This document shows positions 52,700 through 62,954 of a stretch of 64,000 nt of DNA, in pieces. The position numbers and the translations under genes are program-made. The stretch lies in NCBI RefSeq assembly GCF_963678635.1, contig NC_087062.1, positions 744,001 through 808,000 of the forward strand, written 5' to 3'. Source of the DNA: Symsagittifera roscoffensis. Taxonomy: Eukaryota > Xenacoelomorpha > Acoela > Convolutidae. Positions within the stretch are counted from its first letter, which is position 1; every line of letters begins with the position of its first letter. The notes beneath the pieces are model-generated. The model did not search any database. It saw only the letters and a program-made list of their open reading frames with translations, and was not told the origin of the DNA.

Positions 52700-54369
52700 T
52701 ATCTATTATTATATACTTAAATGCGGGCCTCGCTATCTCGCCATGTTTAAGCTTTTTCTACGTTTTATTTTTGCATGTTTAACATAAGATTTTTTTCACG
52801 TTTAAGCTATATCGTATATTGCAATGGTTAAGATTTTTCGATTTTCCAGTTTGAATTCAGTGTTATTTCACCAAGTTTGAAATTAGCAGCCCAATATTTG
52901 GATGCTGTCAGGGCTTCACCAAGTGTTGCGATTTTGGCCTGCATATATGAGTAACCAAATCTTTTTATTTTACGAGATACGGCAATTTTCGAGATTTTTC
53001 AATAATTTCTAGAAAACATGACTTTAAAAAATTTCACAATATTTGAAATTCTCGACCCTGTAGTTGGGTGCTGCCAAGTTACTCTCAGGGGTTGCGAATC
53101 GTGCCTCCAAGTTTCACTTCTCAAATTCTTGTAGTTTTCGAGATCTGAAGTTTTTTGTGATTTTTCTTTGAAAAATGTCAGAAAATTCATATATATATTT
53201 TTTTCATAATTGAATTTCTAACTTGAAATTCCTAACTTTGTAGTTTAGTGCTGTCAGGGTATTCTTAGAAGTTACAAATCTTGCCACATGCGACTGCCCA
53301 AATGCTTTTAGTTTCCGAGATGTGACGTTTTTTTTTTGATTTTTTCAATTTTTAAAATTTCTCACAGAAGTATCTACAGCGAAATTCGCAAAATTTGAAA
53401 CCTTTAATTTGATGAAGACACAACCTTTTTGTCAGCGTATACCCACGCGTCTCAAATCTTGCCTCCTAATATGAGCGCTGAAATCTTTGTAGTTTCCGAA
53501 AAAGGACGTTGTTTTATGTTTTTTTTTTCAATTTTTGTCGGGAATCTTAAGTTTTGAAAAGTTCGCCAAATTTGAAATTCCCAACCGTATAGTAGGGTGC
53601 TTTCAAGGGCTCTCAGCTCAATGGTTGCAAGTCGGGCCTCCAACTTTCTCCAGAGGTCTATTAAGTTTTCGAGATGACGCTTTTTTGGTTTTTCAAAATG
53701 GGAGTTAAAAAAAATTAAAAAGTTTGAAATTACCAACCCTGTAATTGGGTGCAGTCAGAGTACACTAAAAAAATGCAGATCTTGTTTCCACTATATGCGG
53801 TTTTTCATGAGTTGTCGAAAAAGTTCGAATGCGGGCTTCAATTTGTCGCTATATTCAACGTATTATTTTTCGTGTTTAACGAAAGAATTTTTGCACGTTT
53901 AAGCTATATCGTGTATTGCAACGCTTGAGAAAGTTTTTCAATTTCGAGATTGAACGCAGTATTTTTTGCCAAGTTTGATATTAGCAGCCCAAAAGCTGGA
54001 TGATGTCAAGCTAATCTTAGCGGTTGCAAATTGGGCTCTTTTGTATTTTTAAATGAGGGCTTCAAAATCTCACTAGTTAAAAAAAAATAAATCACAAAAG
54101 AGGCCCTTCCGTTTAATTACGGTAAGTGCACAAGCTGGATGGGGCCATACCAGCGTTTTAAAAAGGCATATTTATCAGCAAACTGTATCATTTTATCAAG
54201 TTAGTCATAAATTAGCATCAAATCCATCGTCGCTATGTTCATTTATCTTGGCCGTCCTTCCTCTACAATAGCGCTAATGGAGTTGTCGATAAATTGAACT
54301 TTGCGCAGCGATCTGCACTCTTATACAAAGTATAGAGCTCCTCAAGAGCGCGATGCTTATTCAAGTTCT
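52700..54369 (+). repeat. Old diverged tandem repeat, period about 175-180 bp
   Basis: Poorly conserved blocks of the form T(G/A)TAGT(T)GGGTGCTGTCAGGG...GTTGCAAATCTTGCCTCC...TTTTCGAGAT recur near 52893, 53060, 53238, 53415, 53590 and 53745, and again at 53985. A longer marker, TTTAAGCTATATCGTATATTG, appears at about 52804 and 53901, and also at 55919 beyond the hAT element. No coding potential. Confidence 0.65.
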
Positions 54370-54377
54370 TATGTTAC

Positions 54378-55890
54378 CAGGCCTGTTCAAAAAAGAAATG
54401 CGTACCCGACACTACTAAAGAACCATTACACCTTTTCTGATGTGGGTAGTATGAACTTAGGCTGCAAGTAGGCACTACAATTATCTGTTTTTTCCTTTCT
54501 CCGGATGTCGGACATAAGTAATTGTTGAATTCTGGCTCACTTTTCACTATCATTAATTATTTTGTCGAAAAGAATCCTTGCGTCGTGTAAATCCAAACAG
54601 TCATCTTGCAGGGGCAAAGTTACTTACAGTAATTTAGCCAAATTTTCGTCCAAGGATTTAAGTTCAGTATTCTGCCGAGCAGACGGAATGTTGTCTACAA
54701 TTTTTGAGTAACTGGCTAACTTCTCCAAGTGCGGCGATAACTCCAAAAATCTTGATATCTTTTCAAAGAACTCAACCAACGAGTTTTATTGCGGAATATT
54801 GGCTGAAGTTTGGTGAACTGACGTAGCTCGCCTCTCACTTTTGGTGTTTTTAGTTTCAACATAACAGAATGAATAACAGCCAAAGTCTGAGAATGACGAT
54901 CTAGATATCCTTTGACCGCCAAATTGATTTTATGTGAAGCGCAACCAATAAGTGGCAACCCACAGAGATCGGCAGTCGCCCATTTAACTTCTGAATTATC
55001 GCCGGTGATGTACACAAATGTTTTCCAAATTTTTGTAAGTTGAAAGCAAAAATTCTATATAATGAAAGTGGTCTTGGGCAGTAAAAGTGTTTTCTTTCAA
55101 AAGGGGCGAAAACCCAAGTAATGCACTTTGATATGGTTTGTCAGCGCAAGAGTAAGAGGCGAAAACAGCGCACAAGTGGGTTGACCCCTTATACCATCCG
55201 TTATTAACCAACGTAAACTTGTCGGGTAATTCAAGAGATGTTTCATTTTCAACTTCCTTTGTCGTGGCCTGTAGGTAGGATGTAAGCGTATTCCTGCAAA
55301 TTGGCGAAAGGGACGAATATTTTCGTGACAAAGGGTCTTCAACAATTGAGAATGGAAGTAATTTAGAACATATCCAGTCTAACCCTCCATACATATTCAT
55401 AGCAATTTTTGTGGCGGCTGCCCGAGGCATAAAAAAATTGGTCACTGATGTTTTGGCACATTCTTTGTCATAATCTGAGTGTAGAGCACACGAATATGGT
55501 TCATTAGATAAGTGCTACCCATCCCATTCCCTTTTTCTGGTTTAATTGTTTACCGCATTTACAAGTCCACAAATTCTCATCTGTCTGATTTCGGAGAAAG
55601 AATAGTGAAACAACGGCTTCGTTCTTGCCCGGCATCGTAGAAATAATGTCACAGAAAGTTGATGCTCGAATATATCTGGCCAAGTTTGATACTTGGAAGT
55701 TCGTCACAATGTGTTTCTCAGAAATATCTGAAACGAAAACATTTTCGTATTTCCATGTCTCCTTTTTCATATAAAATCAATTAATTGAATTCGCCTAGTC
55801 CAATTAATCCATTAACTGAATCATCTAAAACTGAATTTCAATTCAATTAATTCCATTAAACTTAATTCAATAAACTTTTGAGTACCCCTG
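54378..55890 (-). mobile_element. hAT transposon relic, 1.5 kb, with 8-bp target duplication
   Basis: On the minus strand the element starts CAGGGGTACTCAAAAG (right end at 55890); the left end reads CAGGCCTGTTCAAAA on the plus strand. The flanking 8-mers are TATGTTAC (54370-54377) and CATGTTAC (55891-55898), seven of eight identical, as expected for a hAT insertion. It interrupts the old repeat family, whose marker continues right after it. The terminal repeats are imperfect and the transposase is broken, so the copy is old. Confidence 0.8.
54410..55770 (-). pseudogene. hAT-family transposase, frameshifted
   Basis: Minus-strand pieces in different frames, in order. 55770-55504 has a BED-type zinc finger start (LWTCKCGKQLNQKKGMGW). 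55445-54996 has MPRAAATKIAMNMYGG and NNGWYKGSTHLCAVFASY, the first catalytic region. 55015-54716 has ITGDNSEVKWATADLCG, PLIGCASHKINLAVKGYL and FRNKTRWLSS. The last frame continues with KLASYSKIVDNIPSARQ toward 54620, and DARILFDKIINDS follows near 54540. These are standard landmarks of hAT transposases, which cut and paste with 8-bp duplications. The gene is about 450 codons of a normal 600-700 and cannot make a working enzyme. Confidence 0.8.
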
Positions 55891-55898
55891 CATGTTAC

Positions 55899-57351
55899 AC
55901 TGAATAGTTTTTTAAGGCTTAAGCTATATCGTATATTGCCATGCTTGAGAATTTTTTTTCGATTTTTGAGCTTGAATTTTATATTTTTTGCCAAGTTTGA
56001 CATTAGCGGCCCAAAAGTCATAAAACTAAGAGTTAAGATTTTAAATAGGAATTGAAGTTCTCGGCATTGTACTAAGTGGCTGTTAGGGTATTTCCAGAGG
56101 TTGCAAGTCTTGCCTCAAAATTTGACTGCTTAAATTCTTTTAGTATGCGAGATATGACGTTGTAGTTTTTTTATTCAAGTATTTGACAGCATAAAAATGA
56201 CAGCCGAAGAGTTTGTTCTGATTCCGAAGCATATTTCCATCATAAAACAACCCCATGCGGCGCATAATTTGCTCGAAAATTTCATCGAATTAAAAAAAAA
56301 AACGAATTTATCATACTTGAACCGCTTAAGACCATAATGTAACATCAGCAACTCATTCTCCATTCATTGCAACCCCTGAAACACCTGTCATTTCCACAAC
56401 AAAAAACAAGCTCTCCTTCTCACTGAAGTTGAGGGAAACGAACTGGAAACAAGTGCTGAGCTGAGTGATGTTTTAGCGAATGAACGTATCATGCTATAGT
56501 TATGCTATAATGTATCATGCTATAACTAAAACAAACTTAAGCGAGCCGAAAAAATTCAAAAGTTAGTAAAACTTGAGCGAGTTAAGCTACACAAAGAAAA
56601 CGACAAGTTTTACGTTGATAAAGTTAGAGCCGGTGCTAAAATGAAAGTTTTTTTTAATGGGGTAAAAAAACTATAAAATGCATAAACCTGCCTGCATACT
56701 GATTTGAAAGGCTCTGAAACTTGAAAAACGGTTGTTTATGAACAAATTCGTGGTTCAGTCAAAGGCTTCGGTACAAACTCATCAGAAGCAAAGAAATAGA
56801 GCTCCCACAAATTCATCTTCAACATCTACAGGCATCCTTATGTCCAAAAAAACCGTCAAAAAGTTTCTGCTCAAAAAGCATTAAAATACGCAGAGCCAGA
56901 AAGACTATCGCAGACAGTAAAAGAGAACAAAAAGCTGCGCAAAAAGCCAAACGAAAAGAAGAAGAAGTTTCCGAATGGTTCAGAACGACCATAACGATGC
57001 ACAGACTGCAACGACAGAGAAGACGAAAGTAAAAAATGGCAAGACTACACCAGCTGAATAAAAACTATTCAAAAGTAAAGTTGTATGTAAAAGTTCTGCC
57101 CGTTTGGTAATATAAATAACATATAAGACGCATCAAAAATTTCTCGAAGCAAAGTGGTATAGTTTTGAACACGCAGCCTGTATATTCAACATATCGACCA
57201 GTTCGTCGCAAAACACTGCGTCTCAAAGTGAAACTTTGACGTAGACGAAATATGGTCAGATGACCTTGCGTAAGTTGATAAGTTCGCAAAACAACGAAGA
57301 GATTAATTGTCTCATGGTTACAGTGGGTTGCATGCCCCGTTATTTATGTGA
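55899..57351. other. Repeat remnants and unrecognised degraded coding DNA
   Basis: 55899-56170 continues the old repeat (AAGCTATATCGTATATTGCC, then GTTGCAAGTCTTGCCTC). Near 56530-56680 a short Lys-rich plus-strand frame (RAEKIQKLVKLERVKLHKEN, ending FFNGVKKL) is open for about 50 codons. 56880-57030 has another basic run (KREQKAAQKAKRKEEEVSEW). Neither belongs to a family I can name; given the next feature they may be debris of the same Polinton. Confidence 0.45.
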
Positions 57352-57492
57352 AAGCCAATATTCAATGACAGCTCGCTAGCAAATTTAAAAAGTCTGTTAC
57401 GCGAAGATATTGATATACAAGGCGATTGGACAGTTGCATTGATAGAAAAAACGTTTCCCACTCACTTTGACAATGTAACGGATTCGAAATAA
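57352..57492 (+). pseudogene. Fragment of a second Polinton minor capsid gene
   Basis: A 46-codon plus-strand frame contains NDSSLANLKSLL, IDIQGDWTVALIEKTFPTHF and DNVTDSK before TAA 57490-57492. This parallels the start of the minor capsid protein at 3259 (NNSLSYFTNFLPEQI, GEWEVAISEISYPS, QNVTEGKF). It sits alone in gle1 intron 1 and shows that another, older Polinton inserted there. Sequence divergence from the copy at 3259 is high, so it belongs to a different lineage. Confidence 0.65.
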
Positions 57493-58671
57493 GTGACTAC
57501 CAAAAAAATACAAAGTTAAAGCAAGCCTAACAGTCTGTAAGAAATTCAACTTGCTTTACTCATTAACCCTCACATTTTTCAGACGCCTTTGCACCTTCAG
57601 GCCAGGGATTCTAGTCCACGCCGGACCTTGTTTTTTCAGTATATATGAAAAAATTTTCTGGGAAAAATTGAATAGTCGGACCAATGTTTTGTCGGCTTAG
57701 TTGCCACTGAACGAATTTTCGTTGCGCTCGTAGCGGTTTCCATTGCAGTTCCAAATGTTGTGTTTGTAGTTTCAGGGGGGGACTTGAAACTAAGAAATTG
57801 TTAATGAAATTTAATTTTTTCTACTCACGTCTGCTCAAGTATTATCGGCTTTGTTTCTGAATCGTAAGTTATGTTACGTTGCTAATTTAATTTTTACAAA
57901 TCTTTCCAAGCATGGTTTCCCAGAGCGAATTAACACTGAGACACAAAAACGAAAGTTGTGGTAGATCTAGTTTTTTTGCATTCATTTTTTTTGTGCCGAC
58001 CATTGAAAATGGAGAGGAACTTTGTTTTCGGGTGTGTTTTAGTTTTTTTTTCACGCAAAATCAGCTTCCAAAAAATCTTTGGACAAGGTTGAGTGATATA
58101 TGACATTTAAACCCTTTTTTTGGTGATTCCAATCTTATTTCGAAATTTCAAGAAAAAAAGTTTTCTAAGTGTGAAGAAAAACCGTTTTGAAATTTTTTGA
58201 TTCTTGGTCTAATTTTGACCTAATTAGTCAGGTAGTTATTAATTGCTATAGCTAATTTAAGCTCAAATTAAGCCGTGAAAACTTAGTTATACTCAATTTA
58301 AGGTAGTTTTTGGAGTTTTTTGGCGCAATTTTTTTGAATTTTGAAATTTTCAATTTTTTTTCGTTCCTGTCATTTTTCGTCAAAAACTGTTTTCCTGTTT
58401 TACTGCGATCGGAACATTGTGCTACTTGCACAGTAAACAGCTATTCTTGTTTAGTTTTGTTTGTGTTATATCGTAATGGTGCGAAGCTCCGTATTGTCGG
58501 CTTTATGGTTTCTCAGAAGTTTAAAGCTTGTTTAATGGTGGTAGCTGTGGTTTTTGACTGTTTTCCATGTTTCGTGTTTTACCGACATAATTGTTTCTGT
58601 CTCATTTTTTATTCGCTAGCCTCGCATCTGTGTACTAAATTATCATTCTATATGAACATAATTTTGTTTAG
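57493..58671 (+). other. Last part of gle1 intron 1 with a dispersed repeat
   Basis: AT-rich. About 58040-58440 resembles 10080-10560 (TCACGCAAAATCAGCTTCC, AAGGTTGAGTGATAT, and a CGGAACATTGTGCTA block). The 123-codon frame at 58310-58681 is Phe/Cys-rich with no recognisable motif and overlaps the exon acceptor; it is probably chance. Confidence 0.5.
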
Positions 58672-59364
58672 GATAAATTGAAATATCAACTGGAAGTTGA
58701 ACAGAAGAAGTTCGAGGACTTTGACGCAGAACAAGCTCGTGCTCTTCAGTTTAGATACAAGGAAGTACAAGATGGTAAAAATTTTCTATATGCTGAAAAA
58801 ATAAATGCCGACAAAAAGCACTTGGAGGCGGAGGCCCAGAAGAGATTGCAGACTGAAGTTGAAAGAAGACACAATGAAGACATAGAACGTGCTGCTTTGG
58901 AGCTGGAAAAGCAGAGGCAGCAAGAAAGGTTAGACAAAGCAGCTGAAGAAAAAAGTGTCGAATTAGCTAAATTGGAGTTGGAGAGAAGAAAAGAGGCAGA
59001 AGCTAAAGCTAAAAGAGAAGCAGAGGAGCGAGAAGTGATAGCGCTTCAGATAAATTTGGGAAAAGCGAAGCTGAAAGAGATGTTGGAAATCATAGAAGCC
59101 GATCAGAAATTCCACCAAGAAGTGCTGTCGAAAGTGAAGGCGGAAGCAGGAACATTCGATAGTTTGTCATCACTTTTACAAGGAGCGAAACACTCCTTGC
59201 AAAATATGTGCATATTGGTGCAGCATTCTCACCAACTCATTGGTCGCAATCCTCACTCAATATCTCAAGAGCTGGAAAAGTTGAAGGCACACAGCGCGCA
59301 TTTGAACAAGTCTCTAAAAGCAGTTGATGAAATAATCGAAAAGTCCGAACGAGGAAAGCAACAG
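58672..59364 (+). CDS. gle1: gle1 exon 2 (coiled coil)
   Basis: Starts after TTTTGTTTAG in phase 0 and ends CAG|GTAATT in phase 0, giving 231 codons with no stop. The product is a long, charged coiled coil (HNEDIERAALELEKQRQQER, LELERRKEAEAKAKREAEER) followed by a helical region with SLLQGAKHSLQNMC and ISQELEKLKAHSAHLNKSL. GLE1 proteins have exactly such a central coiled coil, which in human GLE1 mediates self-assembly. The following exons carry the diagnostic GLE1 C-terminal domain. Confidence 0.8.
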
Positions 59365-59545
59365 GTAATTCGCTTGATTTAGAGTTGAGATTTTATCATG
59401 AACGGTAGTTCTTAATTCAAAAATTTTGGCTATATTTTTAAAGATGTCTCAGAAAAGAAAAAAAAGCAGCACATTATTTCAGTTCAAATTTCTGATTTTG
59501 CTATTTGCTGAATTGCCTCCTAAATTTTGTTTTTGTAATTTTAAG

Positions 59546-59870
59546 GTTCAGCCGAGTACGAATATCCAGATTATTGACACTGTCTCTGAAAGTTGTCCAG
59601 AAGTTTCCTCGGATGAGCTGGATGTAATATTCGCATTCCATGAAGCACTGAAGAAAAGTAGCAGTCCACAATGCAAGTTGTTCCTGAAGACTGTGAAAGG
59701 TGGTTGCAACGTCATCAAGAATTCGCTCAGTGCAAATATGGATAATTTGAAGTTGCACAGAGACAATGTCATTGCACTGTTCGGAGGACAAACAGTTACT
59801 GTGGCAGATAATTTTGCAGTCAATCCAGCAGCTTTGAATAATGGAGTGGAGATTACTAGATTAGTCCTAG
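59546..59870 (+). CDS. gle1: gle1 exon 3 (start of the C-terminal GLE1 domain)
   Basis: Starts after TTTTAAG in phase 0 (VQPSTNIQIID...). The segment LKLHRDNVIALFGGQTVTVA then NFAVNPAAL corresponds to the human region around LLSGKPVQ and VTLNPQGLDF, the first helices of the DBP5-binding HEAT-like domain. The 3' end is uncertain. The best donor, CTAG|GTCAGA at 59870/59871, leaves phase 1, which does not fit exon 4; a weaker GT at 59864 would leave phase 0. An earlier weak donor is also possible because NNGVEITRL and the start of exon 4 look partly redundant. Confidence 0.7.
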
Positions 59871-60285
59871 GTCAGATTTTATTTCGGCTCTAGTTGTTGA
59901 ATAAAACAAGCGGTTCATTGAAAATTAGTTTGACATGAGTTTATTATGAGTTGATTTTCTGAACTAACAGGGTCAGCTTGTACATAGCTCGTGCAAAAAT
60001 TGATCTAATGATTTTGAGGTTCGCTAGTAAAACAAAATCAAAATTTATGAAAAATAATTTGAATTGAATTTTATTTGACCCGTTTGCATGCGCTCATGTT
60101 TTTTTATTAGATGCGTTGTGATTTCATAAATGACTTTGTGATTTTCAGATAGAAATAGGAGGAATCATCTCAAAATGGTTTAAAAAATCATAATACTTGA
60201 TTCGGTTATAGAAAATGTGAAAAATTGAAATTGAAATGAAAATAATGTTTATTCAACTGAGAACTTAAGTTATTCATAATTGAAG

Positions 60286-60951
60286 ATGAGTGGTGTAATT
60301 GAACTAAACTGTTTAGCGGAGACGGTGGTGTGTGGTTTGAACCAGTTCGACAAGCGAGAGCTAGCAATGGCTTCTCTTCTAGTAGAACTGGCAGCGGCTG
60401 ACCCCTCATTCCGCAATATCCTCCTAGCTGTATTCCATCGCAAATGCCCCTTCACTCGCCCCATATTTCTCAGCAGGAAAGGGAAGCAAAGCGAAGACAG
60501 CTTCAAAGAAGACTTGGGATACTTGAAGCAGCTGGGAGAGTGGGAGGATCCCAAAACATATCTGAACAGGGTCCTTTATACCGTGCAATTGTACTCTGCT
60601 GTTCTGACTTGTAGGCCAATGAGTGGTTCTATCCAAATACACCCCTATGGATATAAACTAGCCTGGCAATGGCTTGCAACATTTGTTAATACCCCGCCTT
60701 TCAGTGATTTTGCAGCTGGAATTCTGCGTGAGTTTTTGTCAGTGTGTGGGCGAGATTTATTGAGGCAATATGGCGTCCAGTTTGAGAAGTTGATGAGAGT
60801 TGTTAATGATGAATATTTGAAGAGATGTCGAGAAGTAGGCGATGATACAACTTTTGTGGGAGCCCTTGAAAACTCTTTAACCGACTATTTTGACACTGGA
60901 CATTTTTTCCAGGACTTTTCTTTAGATGCACAGTTTTGGGAGCATTACTAG
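60286..60951 (+). CDS. gle1: gle1 exon 4 (C-terminal GLE1 domain, end of gene)
   Basis: Begins after TTGAAG (ATGAGTGG...) and runs 221 codons to TAG 60949-60951. Diagnostic GLE1 features are LAVFHRKCPFTRP (human HLHKKCPYSVP), RVLYTVQLYSAVLT, IHPYGYKLAWQWLATFVN (human IHPHGLNHGWRWLAQILN), and FLSVCGRDLLRQYGVQFEKL. This domain binds and stimulates DBP5 with inositol hexakisphosphate at the nuclear pore. The exon is unbroken and ends where GLE1 proteins normally end. No canonical AATAAA lies close downstream. Confidence 0.85.
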   Translation: MSGVIELNCLAETVVCGLNQFDKRELAMASLLVELAAADPSFRNILLAVFHRKCPFTRPIFLSRKGKQSEDSFKEDLGYLKQLGEWEDPKTYLNRVLYTVQLYSAVLTCRPMSGSIQIHPYGYKLAWQWLATFVNTPPFSDFAAGILREFLSVCGRDLLRQYGVQFEKLMRVVNDEYLKRCREVGDDTTFVGALENSLTDYFDTGHFFQDFSLDAQFWEHY

Positions 60952-62954
60952 TTGAATTGAAAATTGCGTTTTTGTTCCGGCTTTTGATACGAAAGTAACG
61001 GAATATTTGTGCTCGTGGTGGGTTTTTCTTTCTTCAGACAAATTTCGACTTTTTAACTAGCCATTTTTGACGGATTTTTAAAATATCGTTCGAAAGGTTT
61101 TGTTGTTCTGAGCTTAAATTATATATTTCGCGCTTTTAACGCGTAAGCGGAGATTTAATCCGTTCTAGAAATCGTTCCAAATTGGTTGAAATAAGCTGCT
61201 TATTTGTCATAGTTGATATTGATTGTTACTAGCAGCGGAATCTATTCTTTTGGACTTTAAATGTGGGGTGATGATTTTCATTTAAAAAATTCAAATTTCA
61301 GAAAAAATTTTTCATTTTGTTTTTATTACATTCTGTTTTTTTTAATGTTATTACTGCTCCATAAACCTTAAAAGGCAGTCGGAACATTCAGGGCTTCGAC
61401 CTGGTAAGAGCATACTTGTCTAATTGTTAAGCATTAATTGAACCATTTTTTGTCCTAATTTTATATCTAGTTTCGGAGTAGTGTGTGTTGCCGAAGCAAC
61501 TACATTTTCCCAATCTTTATAAATCAAAAGTCACTGTGATCAAACATTTGTAATCTCTGTGATATAAACACTCTTGAAACAAACCAGAACTAAGAAAGTT
61601 GACTCTTGGAGCCATGTTTTGACCTAAAGTGACAAGTCAACTACATGTTTTGGCGAGCAAAAAAGCCGATCTCATCAACTTTCGTTCAGCCTTACAGATC
61701 ACAGAGTTTCTTATATAGTAAAGAAGGAATACAATCCCCCTTTTTGGAATTTACGGGAAAATTTCAGCAAATAATTTGGTTTGGTAAATTGGTTAAATTC
61801 TACAAAACAGCGAAACAACACAGCGACACAATACAGCTATATAATACAATTAATCCAAAGATACAATACAGTGGTACAAATGTATTTTTTGGATATGTTT
61901 TGAATACTCTTTCAGAAGATTGAATTCTCATCTCGCAATTGTATGATACTGACAATCAATATACACTGATCAGGTTGTGAATATTTATTCAAAATTGGAT
62001 GCTTTTCTTGGTTTGAACTACTTCTCTATTCAGCTGGAATTTGGGCTTCTCCTTCATAAATACTAGAAAAAAGAAGAATTGAAAACAAAAGGAAGACGAA
62101 TAGTTGAACAAAATACAAGCTGAAGAAAACCAAGATTAGATGTGGGCAAATATATTACTTAAAGTTTAACCCCGAATTGTCTCCTTTTTTTCTCACACAC
62201 TTTCAAAAAATCCAGAAAAAAAACATACTCGAGCTTTTTGTTTTTTGTAGTAGTTTTCGTTGGTCGCTGCCTCAAATATTTTTGACAATTTATTTCAACC
62301 TCTTCCCAAAAAAAAAGAAAAAGAAAACTGTCTTTTTAGACTGTGATAGAGATAACCAATTTCTGAACACACTGAGAACAAACAACCTTTTGTAGTTTTC
62401 CTTGTCAATTCATCTTGTTTGTTGTTATTTTACTTCGCAAAATATAACAACTACCTTGGTTCGAAATTTTGTACGTGAAAGCAAAAGTTGAATTTGAATT
62501 TGAAGAGAAAACGAAACAAATAACATTTCCTTGCATTTTTTTAAAAACAATAACGCTTCTTGTTAAAGTGTAATTTGACATATCAAAAAGTAACAAATAT
62601 ACTGGCACTTGATGCTGCAGATTTGAAGACTATGTCTACTTAAAAAATTTGGCCAGAATTGCATTGAGCATAACAAAAAGTCTTTTTGACAGTTCACGGA
62701 ACAACGCTTTGTTTGTTTTTCAATTTTTGATTGACTTTAATTGCGCATGCCTTAATTGTAAAACATAAAAAAAGAATAAAAAACCCTTAGACATTTAAAA
62801 AAAAACTTTTCTAAATCATCGACGATTCCTGGTTTTGTTTAATTTTCCTTTTTTCGAACTGATTTGCGCATCGCCTTGGTTTTTTAGAGCCGTTCTCACA
62901 ATCTACATACAACAGGATCTTCGACGATCAACTTCAATAGCAACAAAAAAAACG
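60952..62954. other. AT-rich DNA without a supported gene
   Basis: No convincing coding sequence. The 92-codon frame at 61645-61923 and other short frames lack motifs. Near 61385 a CGGAACATTC-like block hints at the dispersed repeat seen at 10525 and 58410. This region may include the promoter or LTR of the frame that follows, but no repeat partner is in view. Confidence 0.5.

Larger units (their letters stand above)
52467..58671 (+). other. gle1 intron 1 (6.2 kb) filled with old mobile DNA
   Basis: Starts GTATGA and ends TTTTGTTTAG. It contains diverged repeats (52700-54370 and 55899-56170), a hAT relic (54378-55890), a Polinton fragment (57352-57492) and a dispersed repeat shared with 10080-10560 (about 58040-58440). 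The other introns of the gene are short. Confidence 0.6.

Noticed and set aside
58310-58681. 123-codon Phe/Cys-rich frame before gle1 exon 2
   Set aside because: It is T-rich intron sequence, has no motif, and runs across the splice acceptor.
61645-61923. 92-codon frame in the region after gle1
   Set aside because: No recognisable motif, AT-rich context, and no neighbouring signals that support expression.
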